From: Posidonia oceanica
Lineage: Eukaryota > Streptophyta > Magnoliopsida > Alismatales > Posidoniaceae
Assembly: GCA_037176725.1 (NCBI GenBank)
Contig: JAZBRS010000057.1
Coordinates: 84,341,501 to 84,405,500, forward strand
Length of the DNA: 64,000 nucleotides
Direction: 5' to 3'
Each line of letters opens with the position of its first letter. Position 1 is the stretch's first letter. Below, one piece after another: positions 11,464-21,930 of this stretch. The position numbers and the translations under genes are program-made. The notes beneath the pieces are model-generated. The model saw nothing but the letters and a program-made list of their open reading frames with translations. It searched no databases and was not told the DNA's origin.

Positions 11464-13389
11464 GATTGCAAGTGTTTTATCTTAAACACCAAAGATCACT
11501 TTGATAAATTTGATTCTAAATCTGATGAGACAATCTTTATTGGATACTCTTCAAGAAGCAAGGCATATAGAGTTTATAACAAAAGAACTCTAATCATAGA
11601 AGAATCTTTACACATTAGTTTTGATGAAAATAAAAATCAGACAATACATATAGAAAATGATGATGAACTACAAAATACTGAAAACACAACTAAAACAACT
11701 GACAACACCACAAAAAATAAAAATCTAACTAATTCTTGGCAATATGCCACTAATCATCCCAAGGATCTTATCATCGGTGAGGTTTCCAAGGGTATCTTAA
11801 CAAGATCCAAAGTTGATCTTGAATGTGCAACATATGCCTTCATGTCTTCCATAGAGCCCAAAAATATCCAAGAAGCTTGCAATGATGAATATTGGACTAT
11901 GGCAATGCATGATGAACTAAATCAATTTACTAGAAACAATGTATGCGAATTAGTTCCCAAAGCTAAAAATCAACTAATAATAGGAACAAAATGGATTTTT
12001 AGAAATAAGCTAGATGAATCAGGCAATGTCATTAGAAATAAAGCTAGGCTAGTTGCCCAAGGCTATAACCAAGAAGAAGGTATAGATTTTGACAAAACTT
12101 ATGCTTCAGTTGCAAGACTAGAGTCTATAAGAATGCTGTTAGCTTTTGCGTGTCACAGAGATTTTAAATTATTCCAAATGGATGTAAAAAGTGCATTCTT
12201 AAATGGAATTATTGAAGAAGAAGTATATGTCAAGCAACCTCCAGGGTTTGAAAATGAACAAAGTATAGATCATGTTTTCAAACTCAATAAAGCCTTATAT
12301 GGACTTAAGCAAGCTCCTAGAGTTTGGTATGATAGGCTTAAGAAGTTTTTGATAGAGGATGGCTTTACAATTGGAATTGTAGACACAACTTTGTTCATCA
12401 AGAATGTAAACAATGACATTTTGCTTGTCCAAATTTATGTAGATGATATAATCTTTGGATCTACAAACGAAAAACTCTGTGAACAATTTTCTGAAAGTAT
12501 GCAAAAAGAATTTGAAATGAGCATGATGGGAGAACTAACATTCTTTTTAGGATTACAAATAAAACAAACAAAAAATGGAATATTTATAAATCAAGAAAAA
12601 TATACAAATGAACTTCTAAAGAAATTTGGCATGGAAAACTCCAAGGCTGCCAAAACTCCTATGAGCACATCATGTAGACTTGATAAGGATGAAACTAGGA
12701 TAAAAGTAGATCAAAAACTAGATAGAAGAATGATAGGATCCCTACTCTATTTAACTGCAAGTAGGCCTGACATTATGTTCAGTGTATGTCTATGTGCCAG
12801 ATTCCAAGCCTCTCCCATGAAATCGCATTTAACCGTAGTTAAAAGAATTCTCAAATATTTACAAGGATCTAGGGATTATGGACTTTATTTTTCAAAAAAC
12901 TCAAACCTAGACCTAACCGCATATAGTGACGTAGACTATGTGGGTTGTAAGACTGATAGGAAAAGCACTAGTGGTACATGTCAGTTTCTAGGACACTCAC
13001 TAGTTTCTTGGTTTTGCAAAAAGCAAAACAGTGTTGCTTTATCCACCACAGAAGCTGAGTATATAGCAGCTGGATGCTGTTGTGCTCAAATTCTTTAGAT
13101 GCAACAAACACTAAGAGATTACAAACTATTATTTGAAACAACACTAATATTTTGTGATAACACAAGTACTATAAATTTATCCAAAAATCCAGTACATCAC
13201 TCAAGAACAAAACATATTGAAGTAAGTCATCATTTTTTAAGAGACCATATTGCAAAAAATGATATTAAATTGGAATTTATTTCTACTAAGGACCAACTAA
13301 CTGATATATTTACTAAACCCTTAGAAGAAACCCAATTTATAAAAATCAGAAGGGATTTAGATATTAGCAGAATTGAAGACACTTTGTAA
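11413..13389 (+). pseudogene. Copia B reverse transcriptase and RNase H
   Basis: There is one long frame from 11413 with a single TAG at 13096-13098, probably from a Trp codon (context IL*MQQTL). The reverse transcriptase has the fingers motif (WIFRNKLDESG), RLVAQGYNQEEGIDF, the DVKSAFLNG aspartate, YGLKQAPRVWYDRL and the catalytic YVDDIIFGST near 12440. RNase H follows with YSDVDYVGC, STTEAEYIAAG, FCDNTSTINLSKNP, RTKHIEV and LTDIFTKPL. Together these synthesise the double-stranded cDNA. Apart from the stop the domain is well preserved, in line with a moderately young element. Confidence 0.9.
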
Positions 13390-13404
13390 ATAGCTTCGGA
13401 ACTC

Positions 13405-13680
13405 CGGTGGAAAAACGGAGCCCCGAAATTCCCTGATCCGGACCCCCAGATAAAAACGGAGCCCCGAAATTCCCTGATCCGGACCCCCGACTAAAAACAG
13501 AGTCCCGAAATTCCCTGATCTGGACCACCGTCTAGAAACGGAGTCCCGAAAATCCCTGATCCGGAGCACCGGTGAAAAACGGAACTCCGAAAATCCTTGA
13601 TCCGGAGCCCCGTCTAAAAACGGAGTCCCGAAAATCCCTGATCCGGAGCACCGATGAAAAACGGAACTCCGTTGTTTCCT
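13405..13680 (+). repeat. 41-bp tandem array between pol and env-like ORF of Copia B
   Basis: CCCTGAT or CCTTGAT occurs at 13431, 13472, 13513, 13554, 13595 and 13636, an exact period of 41 bp. Each unit has the form ACGGAGYCCCGAAAWTCC followed by CTGATCCGGA and a variable spacer. Related CGGAGCTC and CGGCGCCCCG pieces continue to about 13780. A period of 41 is not a multiple of three, so this is unlikely to be protein coding. It sits where SIRE elements have the pol-env spacer. Confidence 0.9.
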
Positions 13681-13962
13681 GCAACGGAACGCCTGTATAT
13701 ATCGGAGCTCCAATTCTGACTCATTTGAATTGTTTTATTCTAAATAACGGAGCTCTGTTAAAAAACGGCGCCCCGTTTTTTCTCGCAAAATGTCTTTTAA
13801 CCTAGGTATTTACCCAACGACTCTTATATTTTCTCTAAACCTAAACTCGCCTTCACACATCCAACCCTCCGACGACCTAAAAACTTCTCACGAGAGCATC
13901 AGCAACCCTCTGCCGACCTAAGATCTCCTCTCCTCCGCCATTCCTCCGGCCTCTCTCTCACT

Positions 13963-15072
13963 ATGCCTCCATAAAAGTTGTTGGCCAGTCGTCCAAAACG
14001 GAAACAAGCTCCTGCCGGCGCCCCATCTTCCTCTGATGAAGAAACACAGTTCTTCAACTTTGTGGATGATGAAGCCGTCCAGCTCCATCGTAGCCGGTAT
14101 GCCAATCGCGAGGTGCTCACTGGAAGAAGGGTATTCATTCGTGATCTCCCCTCCATTGAACCATTATTTCAGTTTCAAAATCTTGTCCCCTTTCTAGCTT
14201 CTATAGGCAACCGAAAATACTATCCTCATCTTGTTGCCCAATTTTATGCAAATCTATCCTCATCTGAATATGCCTGTGAATCATATCTATTAGGTATAGA
14301 CATGCCTTTTGATGATGTTCTATTAGGTCAAGTTCTTAAAATTCCTTCCACCGGTATTGATATTTCATTATCATTTGAAGAACTCGGTTGGAACTTTAAA
14401 GATGTAAACAAAGCAATTTCCCAAAACAAATGAAGTACATTTAAACCAAATCGACTAAATCAATTAACCAAGCAATCTAGGTTCATTGCTTACATTTTAG
14501 CGGCAAATATTGTTCAGAAGAAAGGACATTCTGATGAACTAAGTGACCTCTGTTGTAAGGGAGTTTATGCCATCACCAATAAAATTTCGGTTAATTGGGC
14601 CAAATTGTTAATTCATAACATGACCCACATCAAAACCAAACTTTTCTATGGTCCCTGCCTAACCTACCTCTTTGAACACTTTGATGTCCCCTTATCTAAC
14701 CAACCCGACCTTGTCATAAAAGCCAAACCATTGGACGCAATGGTTGTTGCCAAAATGGAACAAGCTTATGAACGTGCCAAGGCTCTTAAAGATGTTCGTC
14801 CCTCCACATCTCAAGCTCGTGCGGAGTCTAGTTCTGAGGATTCTGAAGAAGATAGGATTTCACAAGAACAGTTTGAGTCTCTTCAGAAGCAAATTGAGTC
14901 TATGTCTACAAGGTTAGACAACTATCACCTTGAGTCCTCTCGTCGGTCTACCGAAATGGAGCAGAAGATGGATGAATACCACATTGAATCTTCTCGCCAA
15001 TTAGCAGAACTCAAGAGAAAGGTGGATGATCTGATGGAATATCTACGTGGTAGATTTCCTCCAAATGAATAG
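13963..15072 (+). pseudogene. Env-like third ORF of Copia B (two in-frame stops)
   Basis: One frame of about 370 codons runs from the ATG at 13963 to TAG at 15070-15072, broken only by TAA at 13972-13974 and TGA at 14431-14433. The N-terminal part is basic, then comes a conserved-looking globular region (RRVFIRDLPSIEPLF, then YPHLVAQFYANL) of the kind annotated as a putative plant transposon protein domain. The C-terminal third (about 14800-15060) is acidic then strongly coiled-coil-like, with heptads of Leu, Ile and Met and a repeated YH(L/I)ESSR unit. SIRE/Maximus Copia elements are known to carry an extra 'envelope-like' ORF at this place. No clear signal peptide or membrane segment is visible here, so a fusion role is not supported. 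Confidence 0.7.
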
Positions 15073-15867
15073 TCTACATCTTTAGTTCTCAATGATGTAA
15101 ATTTTCCGTTACATGACATTCGGATGGATATGTAATATTGATACTTGGATGGTTTAATATTGAAAATTGCTTTTATCAAAATATCTTGTGACTATTTCTT
15201 TAATACACCATATGACGACTACGCCGTTCCACTTGTTACTATTGCTTTTTAATTATGGAATCAAACAGATGATACCATGAACAAGTTTCATAATGGTATA
15301 TTGGTTTTTGACTTTCTTACATTAGCAATATAAGATTGAAGTAAGGGGGAGTTACTGGAATCTTATGCATCATGTGGTGTTCAGTTTGAACATTCCCTTG
15401 GCTTGTATCTATGATATCTATATAATAATGGTTGTCTATACACATATGCAATGTATATCTATCACTTACATATTAAATTTCTATGACCAAGGCTCTAAAA
15501 TTAATTAATCTTAGGTATCTGGTATCACTTACACTTAGGTAAATCTATTGTAATGCCTATTTTATTTTGTTTATGACAAAAAGTAAGGGAGAGAATTCTG
15601 AATATGCTATGGGATGCAATGAAATACAAAGTGATTTAATTCCTACAGTATATTATAAAAGGATCATATATTTTGGTAAAGTTAAATCATTTCAGTATCC
15701 ATATTGATAAGGGAAGCATATAAAGATATAATAATTAATATGCTATACTTATGGTTGAATATGAAATGAGAATACTTATGTAGATTAATTTTCAAAAAAT
15801 TCAGTATACATAGTGACAGGGGGAGCATATAAAATGTTATTTTTGTCATCATCAAAAAGAGAGAGAT
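15073..15867 (+). other. Copia B 3' non-coding region and polypurine tract
   Basis: This AT-rich region contains no gene. It holds several purine runs (AAGTAAGGGGGAG near 15341, CAGGGGGAGC near 15819) and ends with the likely polypurine tract AAAAAGAGAGAGAT at 15854-15867, directly before the 3' LTR. Confidence 0.7.
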
Positions 15868-16945
15868 TGTTGGAAAATACTCCAAATATCTATTGTGTTT
15901 TGATGATATATGTGATATTATGTTATATGTCTAACATGTTTATTGAGATTGTTATAGCTTGTTTTATAATGATACTCAAAGCATTCAGGAAGACTGAGAT
16001 ATAGACCGAGGAACAGAAAATCAGTGCTTGTTCAATCTGTGTACAAATGTCGTATTTCTTATTGCATGTAAAAGTCTGTAAAGTTGTCTCAGAAATATCA
16101 TGAGATAAGATCGTTGTATAGAACTTAGGAAATATAAGAAATCTGTATAATATGTGCTTGATTGACCATAAACGGCACTCCGTTTTGGTATTGGGCTCAA
16201 AACAGCAAGTGAGCCAAATAAAGATGGATTAAAGAAAAGGTGGACTGTGCCAAAACGGCGCTCTGGTCCAGAACGGAGCTCCATTCTGGTCGTGTGTTGG
16301 ATCTGCTAGGAAATCAAATGGAAGTCCGTTATATTCCGGAGCTCCGTTTTAACTAGCCGTTTAAGATCTTTAAAGAGGATTTACTAGTCGTTAGAGACTA
16401 ATTGGGGTTAAGCTTTTGCTTATAAATAAGACCCATATTGGACCTCCATGAAGTATCATTCTACTACACACATCCTTGAGCTAATACACAAGAGAAGAGA
16501 GCTATTTTCCCATCTTCAAGTGCTTCCCAAGCTTCCTTAAGCTACTACTTTAAATCTGTGCTACAGAGCTTGGCAAGAAAAGGTGTTGAGTCTGAAATCT
16601 TCCATTACAAGCAAGGAGTATCTTCCTAGGATTGGAGAAGGGGCAACGGAGTGTTGCAAGGTTTCGTTGAAAGAGCTTTCAACAAACAAGTAAGTAATCT
16701 TTTGAGTTAAAGATTAAGGAAACCTCAAGGAGATCTTGAGAGAGTGGACTAGGCCGGGATTTGGCCGAACCACTATAAATTATTGTGTTGTTTATTCAAT
16801 ATCTCTCTTCCCATTTCTGTGTATGCATTTTCTTTTATAGATCAAATTAAGACAAATTTGATAAGTTATAAAAATTAGTAAATCATAACCTATTATACCT
16901 ATAATCTCTATTCACCCCCCTCTAGAGAAGCCATATAATCCAACA
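15868..16945 (+). mobile_element. 3' LTR of Copia element B
   Basis: This 1078-bp LTR is the partner of 7635-8712, with the same TG..CA ends and a clear TATAAATA box at 16421-16428. It is followed by the right target duplication ACTAC (16946-16950), after which the interrupted gag of Copia A resumes. Confidence 0.95.
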
Positions 16946-16950
16946 ACTAC

Positions 16951-17542
16951 TTCCATCCAAACCATACTTTTACAATGCAACACAGCATTGGAAGCTTGGC
17001 TACTCCTTGAACGATATCTTTCACCAACATCTAAAATTGACATAAACACCTTGCAAGATAATCTCCATAATCTAAAGAAAACCTCTACTACTTCTATGCT
17101 GGATTATCTGATACAAGCTAAAACCCATGCCGATGCCCTTGCGTCAGTCGGCATTGAAATGCCGGACTCTGAGTTTATTGATTATGTTGTCCGTGATTTA
17201 GGACATGAATATAAAGAATTTATTACCTCTATGCAGTTTCATACATCTCTCTCTTTTGATGACTTATATGATTTGCTCATTAAGGAGGACAATATTCAGA
17301 AACGTCTCTCTTCGTCAGCTACTACTATTACACCGGCATCTGATGTAGCTTTTAAGGCTGACTCTTCTGCTACTGGAGGTCGTCCTAATAGTCGTGGTCA
17401 TGTACGACATAATCGTGAAAGAGGATGTGGACGGGGACGAGGATAACGAATACCACATTACCTTTACAGAGCTTACTTTCCTGGCTATTCTCCTCATCCT
17501 TTCGGCCATTTCTTCCCTCAAAATCCATCTAGCTGACCACCA
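16951..17542 (+). pseudogene. Copia A gag, 3' part (copy 1)
   Basis: The frame around 16988-17446 encodes the conserved gag core (EAWLLLERYLSP, then LQDNLHNLKKTSTTSMLDYL, then GLGHEYKEF-like sequence) and a Gly/Arg-rich tail (RGRGCGRGRG-like). It is the continuation of the gag interrupted at 7634 and aligns with 47560-48147 in copy 2. A stop at 17444-17446 ends it earlier than in copy 2. Confidence 0.8.
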
Positions 17543-17574
17543 CTTCTCCCCACACCACCTTCTCTGAACACCTC

Positions 17575-19100
17575 CATGGCTTGCCAAATATGCAACAAGC
17601 TCAAACACATTGCACGTTTTTGTGTAGACAAGAGCAACTTTGCTTTTGTAGCTAATTCATTGGTTGATTCTCTTGCTAGTGCTTCATTGCAGGAATCCAA
17701 CAACACCTGGTACTTGGACTCCGGTGCATCACAACACATGATGCCCTCATTGTCAACTCTGTTTGATGTCCAACCTTATATAGGTAATGCCACTATTCTC
17801 GTTGGTGATGGCCGGAGGTTGCCCATTTCATACATTGGCCACACACTGCTTCACACCACTTCTGATTCATTTCCTCTCTATAATGTGCTATATGTGCCCT
17901 CTTTGGCAAAGAATTTATTATCCATTCAAAAGTTTGCTCAAGATAATGGTTGCCAATTTATTATGGATGATGATGGTTTTGTTACAAAGGACAAGACAAC
18001 CGGACAAAGTCGACTGAATGGCCTTAGTTCTGATGGGGTCTACAAGGTTACAAGCACCTCTCCGACCACCTACAAAGCTCTCCACTTATCTTTTTATGGT
18101 GCTTGCCTCCCAGCATCTACATGGCATGCCCGATTAGGACATCCATCCTTTAATGTTTTAAGATTCCTAGTCTCCAAAGTTGCTATACTAGCTTACTCTC
18201 TTTCCACTTTCAAGAAAAGCAAGTGTCATGTCTGTCCTCTTGGTAAGGCCACAAAGCTACCTTCCTCTCATCGTGAAACCATCTCATCACGGCCTCTAGA
18301 ATTGTTATTTGCTGATGTTTGGGGACCTGCATAAAAAATCTCAAGAGATGGGTTTCATTTTTATTCGTCTATAGTGGATAATTGTACCAAGTTTACATGG
18401 ATATTTCCTTTGTACAAGAAATCAGATGTATCTCTCACTGTTTTCAATTTTATTAAGCAAATTGAAAACCAGTTTTCTAGTTGTGTAAAATTTGTACAGA
18501 CGGATGGAGGGAGTGAATTTGTTAAAAACCTTTTTCAATAGTATCTTCAACAAAAAGGTATTCTCCACAGAATCACCTGCCCATATACATTGGAACAACA
18601 TGGTACTATCGAACATAAGCATCAACATATAGTAGATATGGGACGATGTCTCCTTCAACAATCCAAATCATCTAAGGCATTCTGGTATGATGCCTTTTCC
18701 ACAGTCGTTATGCTCATCAATGGGCTCCCTTCTCCTGTCATCAAGAACAAATCTCTGTATGAGTTGTTATATGGCAAAACTCCCAACTACAGCAACTTAC
18801 GATCATTTGGGTGTTGCTGCTTCCCTCTCACTACCACCTTTAATATAGATAAGCTGGCCCCTAGATCTAAATCCTGTGTCTTCATCTGATATGATCCTCA
18901 CCATTCTGCCTTTAATACAGATAAGCTGGCCCCTAGATCTAAATCATGTGTCTTCTTCGTATATGTTCCTCACCATTGTGGCTACCGTTGCTTTGATCCG
19001 GAGAGCCAATGAGTTTTAGTGTCCAAACATGTGCTCTTCGATGAGCAAATTTTCCTGGAACTAACAAAATTTCTTCTACAGGTGCTACAGTTCTTTCATT
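17575..19100 (+). pseudogene. Copia A protease and integrase (copy 1)
   Basis: From 17577 the frame has a CCHC knuckle (CQICNKLKHIARFC), the protease motif YLDSGASQHM, then a GAG-preintegrase region (TWHARLGHPSFN, CHVCPLGKATKLPSS) to 18334. A frameshift follows, and the integrase core is spread over 18335-18889 with degraded catalytic positions (for example QTDGGSEF near 18495). A 72-bp segment (LAPRSKSCVF repeated at 18848 and 18920) is tandemly duplicated, also in copy 2. The gene is dead but the domain order is that of a normal Copia pol. Confidence 0.8.
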
Positions 19101-19502
19101 ATTTTTACCACAACGGCTTTCTCAGCTAACAAAGGACAATCTCTGCCGTCACTTGTAGAAAAATACCTCTCTTATTCAACCAAATCAGCCTCCAGCCAAT
19201 CACACCTTTTCTTTTTCACATGTGGACGCCACTATCCAACAAACTCCTCCCCTATTCCCTGTCACACATGTACCATTGGCGCACAACCACACACATCATC
19301 ATCTTCTTCCTCCAGCCGTCTCCCTAACTCTAATGACTCCCTAACCCATTCCACTCTGTCCTCTCATAACAATACTTCCTCTTCTACACCACCACGCCGT
19401 ACTCACCAACTCTTAGATCTTTATCACTCTACTCAACCCAACCCAACTGCTTACATCACTATTCCAACTTCCATCCCATTAACTGAGCCCTCCTCCTATA
19501 GC
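19101..19502 (+). other. Copia A linker between integrase and reverse transcriptase (copy 1)
   Basis: This is degraded Pro/Ser/Thr-rich coding sequence without an open frame, homologous to 49680-50037 in copy 2. It corresponds to the variable integrase C-terminal linker of Copia pol. No separate feature is seen. Confidence 0.6.
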
Positions 19503-19956
19503 ATGGCCAATAAGTTTCCTCAATGCCAACAAGCCATGCAAGAGGAATTTGAAGCTTTAATAAAAAATGGCACATGGTCTTTAGTACCACCACCTTCTTT
19601 ACAACCCATTGTGGGCACAAAATGGGTGTATAAAATCAAGAGAAAGGTAGATGGCTCTGTAGAACATTTTAAAGCTCGCCTTATGGATAAAGGTTACCAC
19701 CAACAAGAAGGACTGGACTATGAGCAAACATATAGTCAAGTGGTTCGTCACACTACCATTCGTGTGCTTTTCTCTCTTGTAGTTTCCCGACGATGGACGC
19801 TTCATCAATTAGACGTCCGCATTGCCTTTCTCATTGGCTATCTGGAAGAGAGTTTATATAAAGTAGCCTCCAGGCTTCACTCACGCTTACTTCCTTGATT
19901 ATGTTTGTCTTCTACACAAGGCACTCTATGGCTTGAAACAGTCAACCCGACACTGG
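19503..19956 (+). pseudogene. Copia A reverse transcriptase, N-terminal half (copy 1)
   Basis: The frame from 19503 encodes the reverse transcriptase fingers (MQEEFEALIKNGTWSLV, IVGTKWVYKIKRK, GYHQQEGLDYEQTYSQV) and the palm Asp motif region (LHQLDVRIAFLIGYLEE), then shifts frame. The last recognisable motif is LYGLKQ. At 19957 the coding sequence stops at a Gypsy LTR, at the same base as in copy 2 (50497), so the interruption predates the segmental duplication. The YVDD box and RNase H are absent. Confidence 0.85.
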
Positions 19957-19998
19957 TATTGTAACAACCCCGGTCGTCACACTCCTTTTTTTATTATC
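19957..19998 (-). mobile_element. Gypsy LTR (G2 family), left end, copy 1
   Basis: TGTAACAACCCCGGTCGTCA begins the LTR that interrupts Copia A. It matches 50497-50538 in copy 2. Only 42 bp remain here before a solo LTR insertion; the LTR resumes at 23745. Confidence 0.8.
19994..19998 (+). other. Target-site duplication (left) of solo LTR
   Basis: TTATC at 19994-19998 is repeated at 23745-23749. The paralogous empty site near 50528-50533 has it once. Confidence 0.9.
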
Positions 19999-20574
19999 TG
20001 TGAGTGCCCGATCCCGTGGATCCGGACCGGAGGGGGCTCGAACCGGAGGAGGTACTTCACGGATAGCGACGCGAAGAGAGAAAGCAAAGATAAGACAAAA
20101 CAGAGTCGCCACCTAGTCTATTATCGGAAAGACGAGGAAAATCGAAGAGAATGCAAGAAAACAATGCAAATGAATGCAATGCTATGCAAAATGTATGACT
20201 CGTGCCAAGGACGAGGGCAAAATGGTCACTATGGGTCCAAAGAAAGGGTAAGGACTCTTGTTACATGTGGGGAAGGTGTTAGGCACCCCCGACATGCCCG
20301 AGGAATCGGTCTTTCTTGGCTATTGCTCGCATTTGCAGGAATTTTGGCAATGATTGCCTTTAACTGTACGCCTAGGACGTGACAAGTGCTATGCCATGCT
20401 ATGAATGCATTAATGCTTAAAATGCCTGAATGCCATGCATGGGAAATTAAACGTGTAGCCTATGTGTTCAGCAGCGCTGCCTGTATTCCGAACCGGGCGA
20501 GCCCTGGTTTGTAAGAACTCCAGGCAGTAAGCATCACTGCCTTAATGCAAATGCAGGTGATAAAATAAAACGCT

Positions 20575-20835
20575 GATAAAACCACGCAATGCAAGTATAC
20601 GACTTGCAAAGGAGAAAGAAAACAAAAGCAGAAAAGCCTAGTAAAACCACACGATGCAAGTGTAAAACAAGCAAAGGGGAAAGAAAACAAAGGCAGAAAA
20701 CCTAGTAAAACTACATGATGCAAGTGTAAAACAAGCAAAGGGGAAAGAAAACAAAGGCGGAAAAGCCTAGTAAAACCACACGATGCAAGTGTAAAACAAG
20801 CAAAGGGGAAAGAAAACAAAGGCGGAAAAGCCTAA
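20575..20835 (+). repeat. 65-bp tandem array in solo LTR
   Basis: Four units with ATGCAAGTGTAAAACAAGC and AAGGCGGAAAAGCCTAGTAA recur at 20588, 20653, 20717 and 20782, a period of 64-65 bp. Units 2 to 4 are nearly identical, which indicates recent amplification. Confidence 0.9.
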
Positions 20836-21279
20836 TCTACATGCACGAGAAAACAAGGTGTGAAAACAAGGCATGCAGTGATTCAGATGGACTATCTTGA
20901 GGATCTAAGGCCTGATCTAAAATAACTTTGGTTGGAACGAAAGATCGTTCAACCAGGAAGACCTGGATGGTTAGATCGTGAAGATCCAACGGTCCAATCA
21001 AAAGTTATTCACGTTTCAAGTCAGATGGCTCAAGGGTTAGAAAAAGTGATCTAAGTGGGGACCTAAGTGCAAATTACCTCTATGTATGTGCAATGCAGGG
21101 TGTTTTACATTCAATGAGGCTAAGAATACTCAAACAAGTGCAAGAGTGTAGTATGCAATGATATGGATGCTATGCATGTAAAAATGCGAAGGGTAGGGAC
21201 CTAAGTGCAATTAAGAGAAAATGCAGGGGTTTAAATGCAAAGCTAAACAGGCATGCAAACAAGCAACAGTTTGAAAAAT

Positions 21280-21930
21280 ATGGACTGAAATGCAATTTGT
21301 AAAACTATTGAACATTTAAAGCAATGCAATATGATTAAAATTGCAATTTAAATGATGCATGTATGCAAACAGGACTTAAATGCAATAATAACAAGTCACA
21401 CGACTTTATTGCAATGTAATAAAGTTTAAAGTTGCATTTAAATGGCAGTTGGAAGCAAACTGGACCAAAATGCAATAATGAAAACTTGTTGGACTTTATT
21501 ACAATGTAATAAGGCTTAAAAGTCATATTTAAATCACAATTCAAAATAAATTGGACTCAAATGTAATAATTGAAACTTGCTGGACTTTATTGCAATGTAA
21601 TAAAGTTTTAAATCACATTTTAAATCACAGTTGAAACCCAACTAGACCTAAATGTAAATATTAAAACCTAGAGGGCTTTATTACAATGCAATAAGGTTTA
21701 AAATCACATTTTAATCAAAGTTAAACATGTGACTGGACCTAAATGCAATTAATTAAACATGCAGACATTTAATGCAATGCAATATGATTACAAATGCAAA
21801 TTAAATGACTTTTAAACAACTAATGGACTAAAATGCAAAACAAATAAACCAGAGGGCTTAATTGCAATACAGCAAAGTAAAAAATAGAGATTAAATGATT
21901 GCTCAATTGAATCTGCACTGGAAAGTAAAT
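21280..21930 (+). repeat. 91-bp degenerate tandem array in solo LTR
   Basis: The string GGACYNAAATGCAAT recurs at about 21372, 21462, 21553, 21644, 21735 and 21824, giving a period near 91 bp. Each unit has CTTTATTGCAATGTAATAAG and a TTAAATCACA-like block. Units are considerably diverged, so this array is older than the 65-bp one. Confidence 0.85.

Noticed and set aside
20460..20819. Minus-strand frame with a repeated FPFACFTLASCGFTRLF unit
   Set aside because: It is the translation of the 65-bp tandem array; unit lengths of 64-65 bp do not preserve a frame over evolutionary time.
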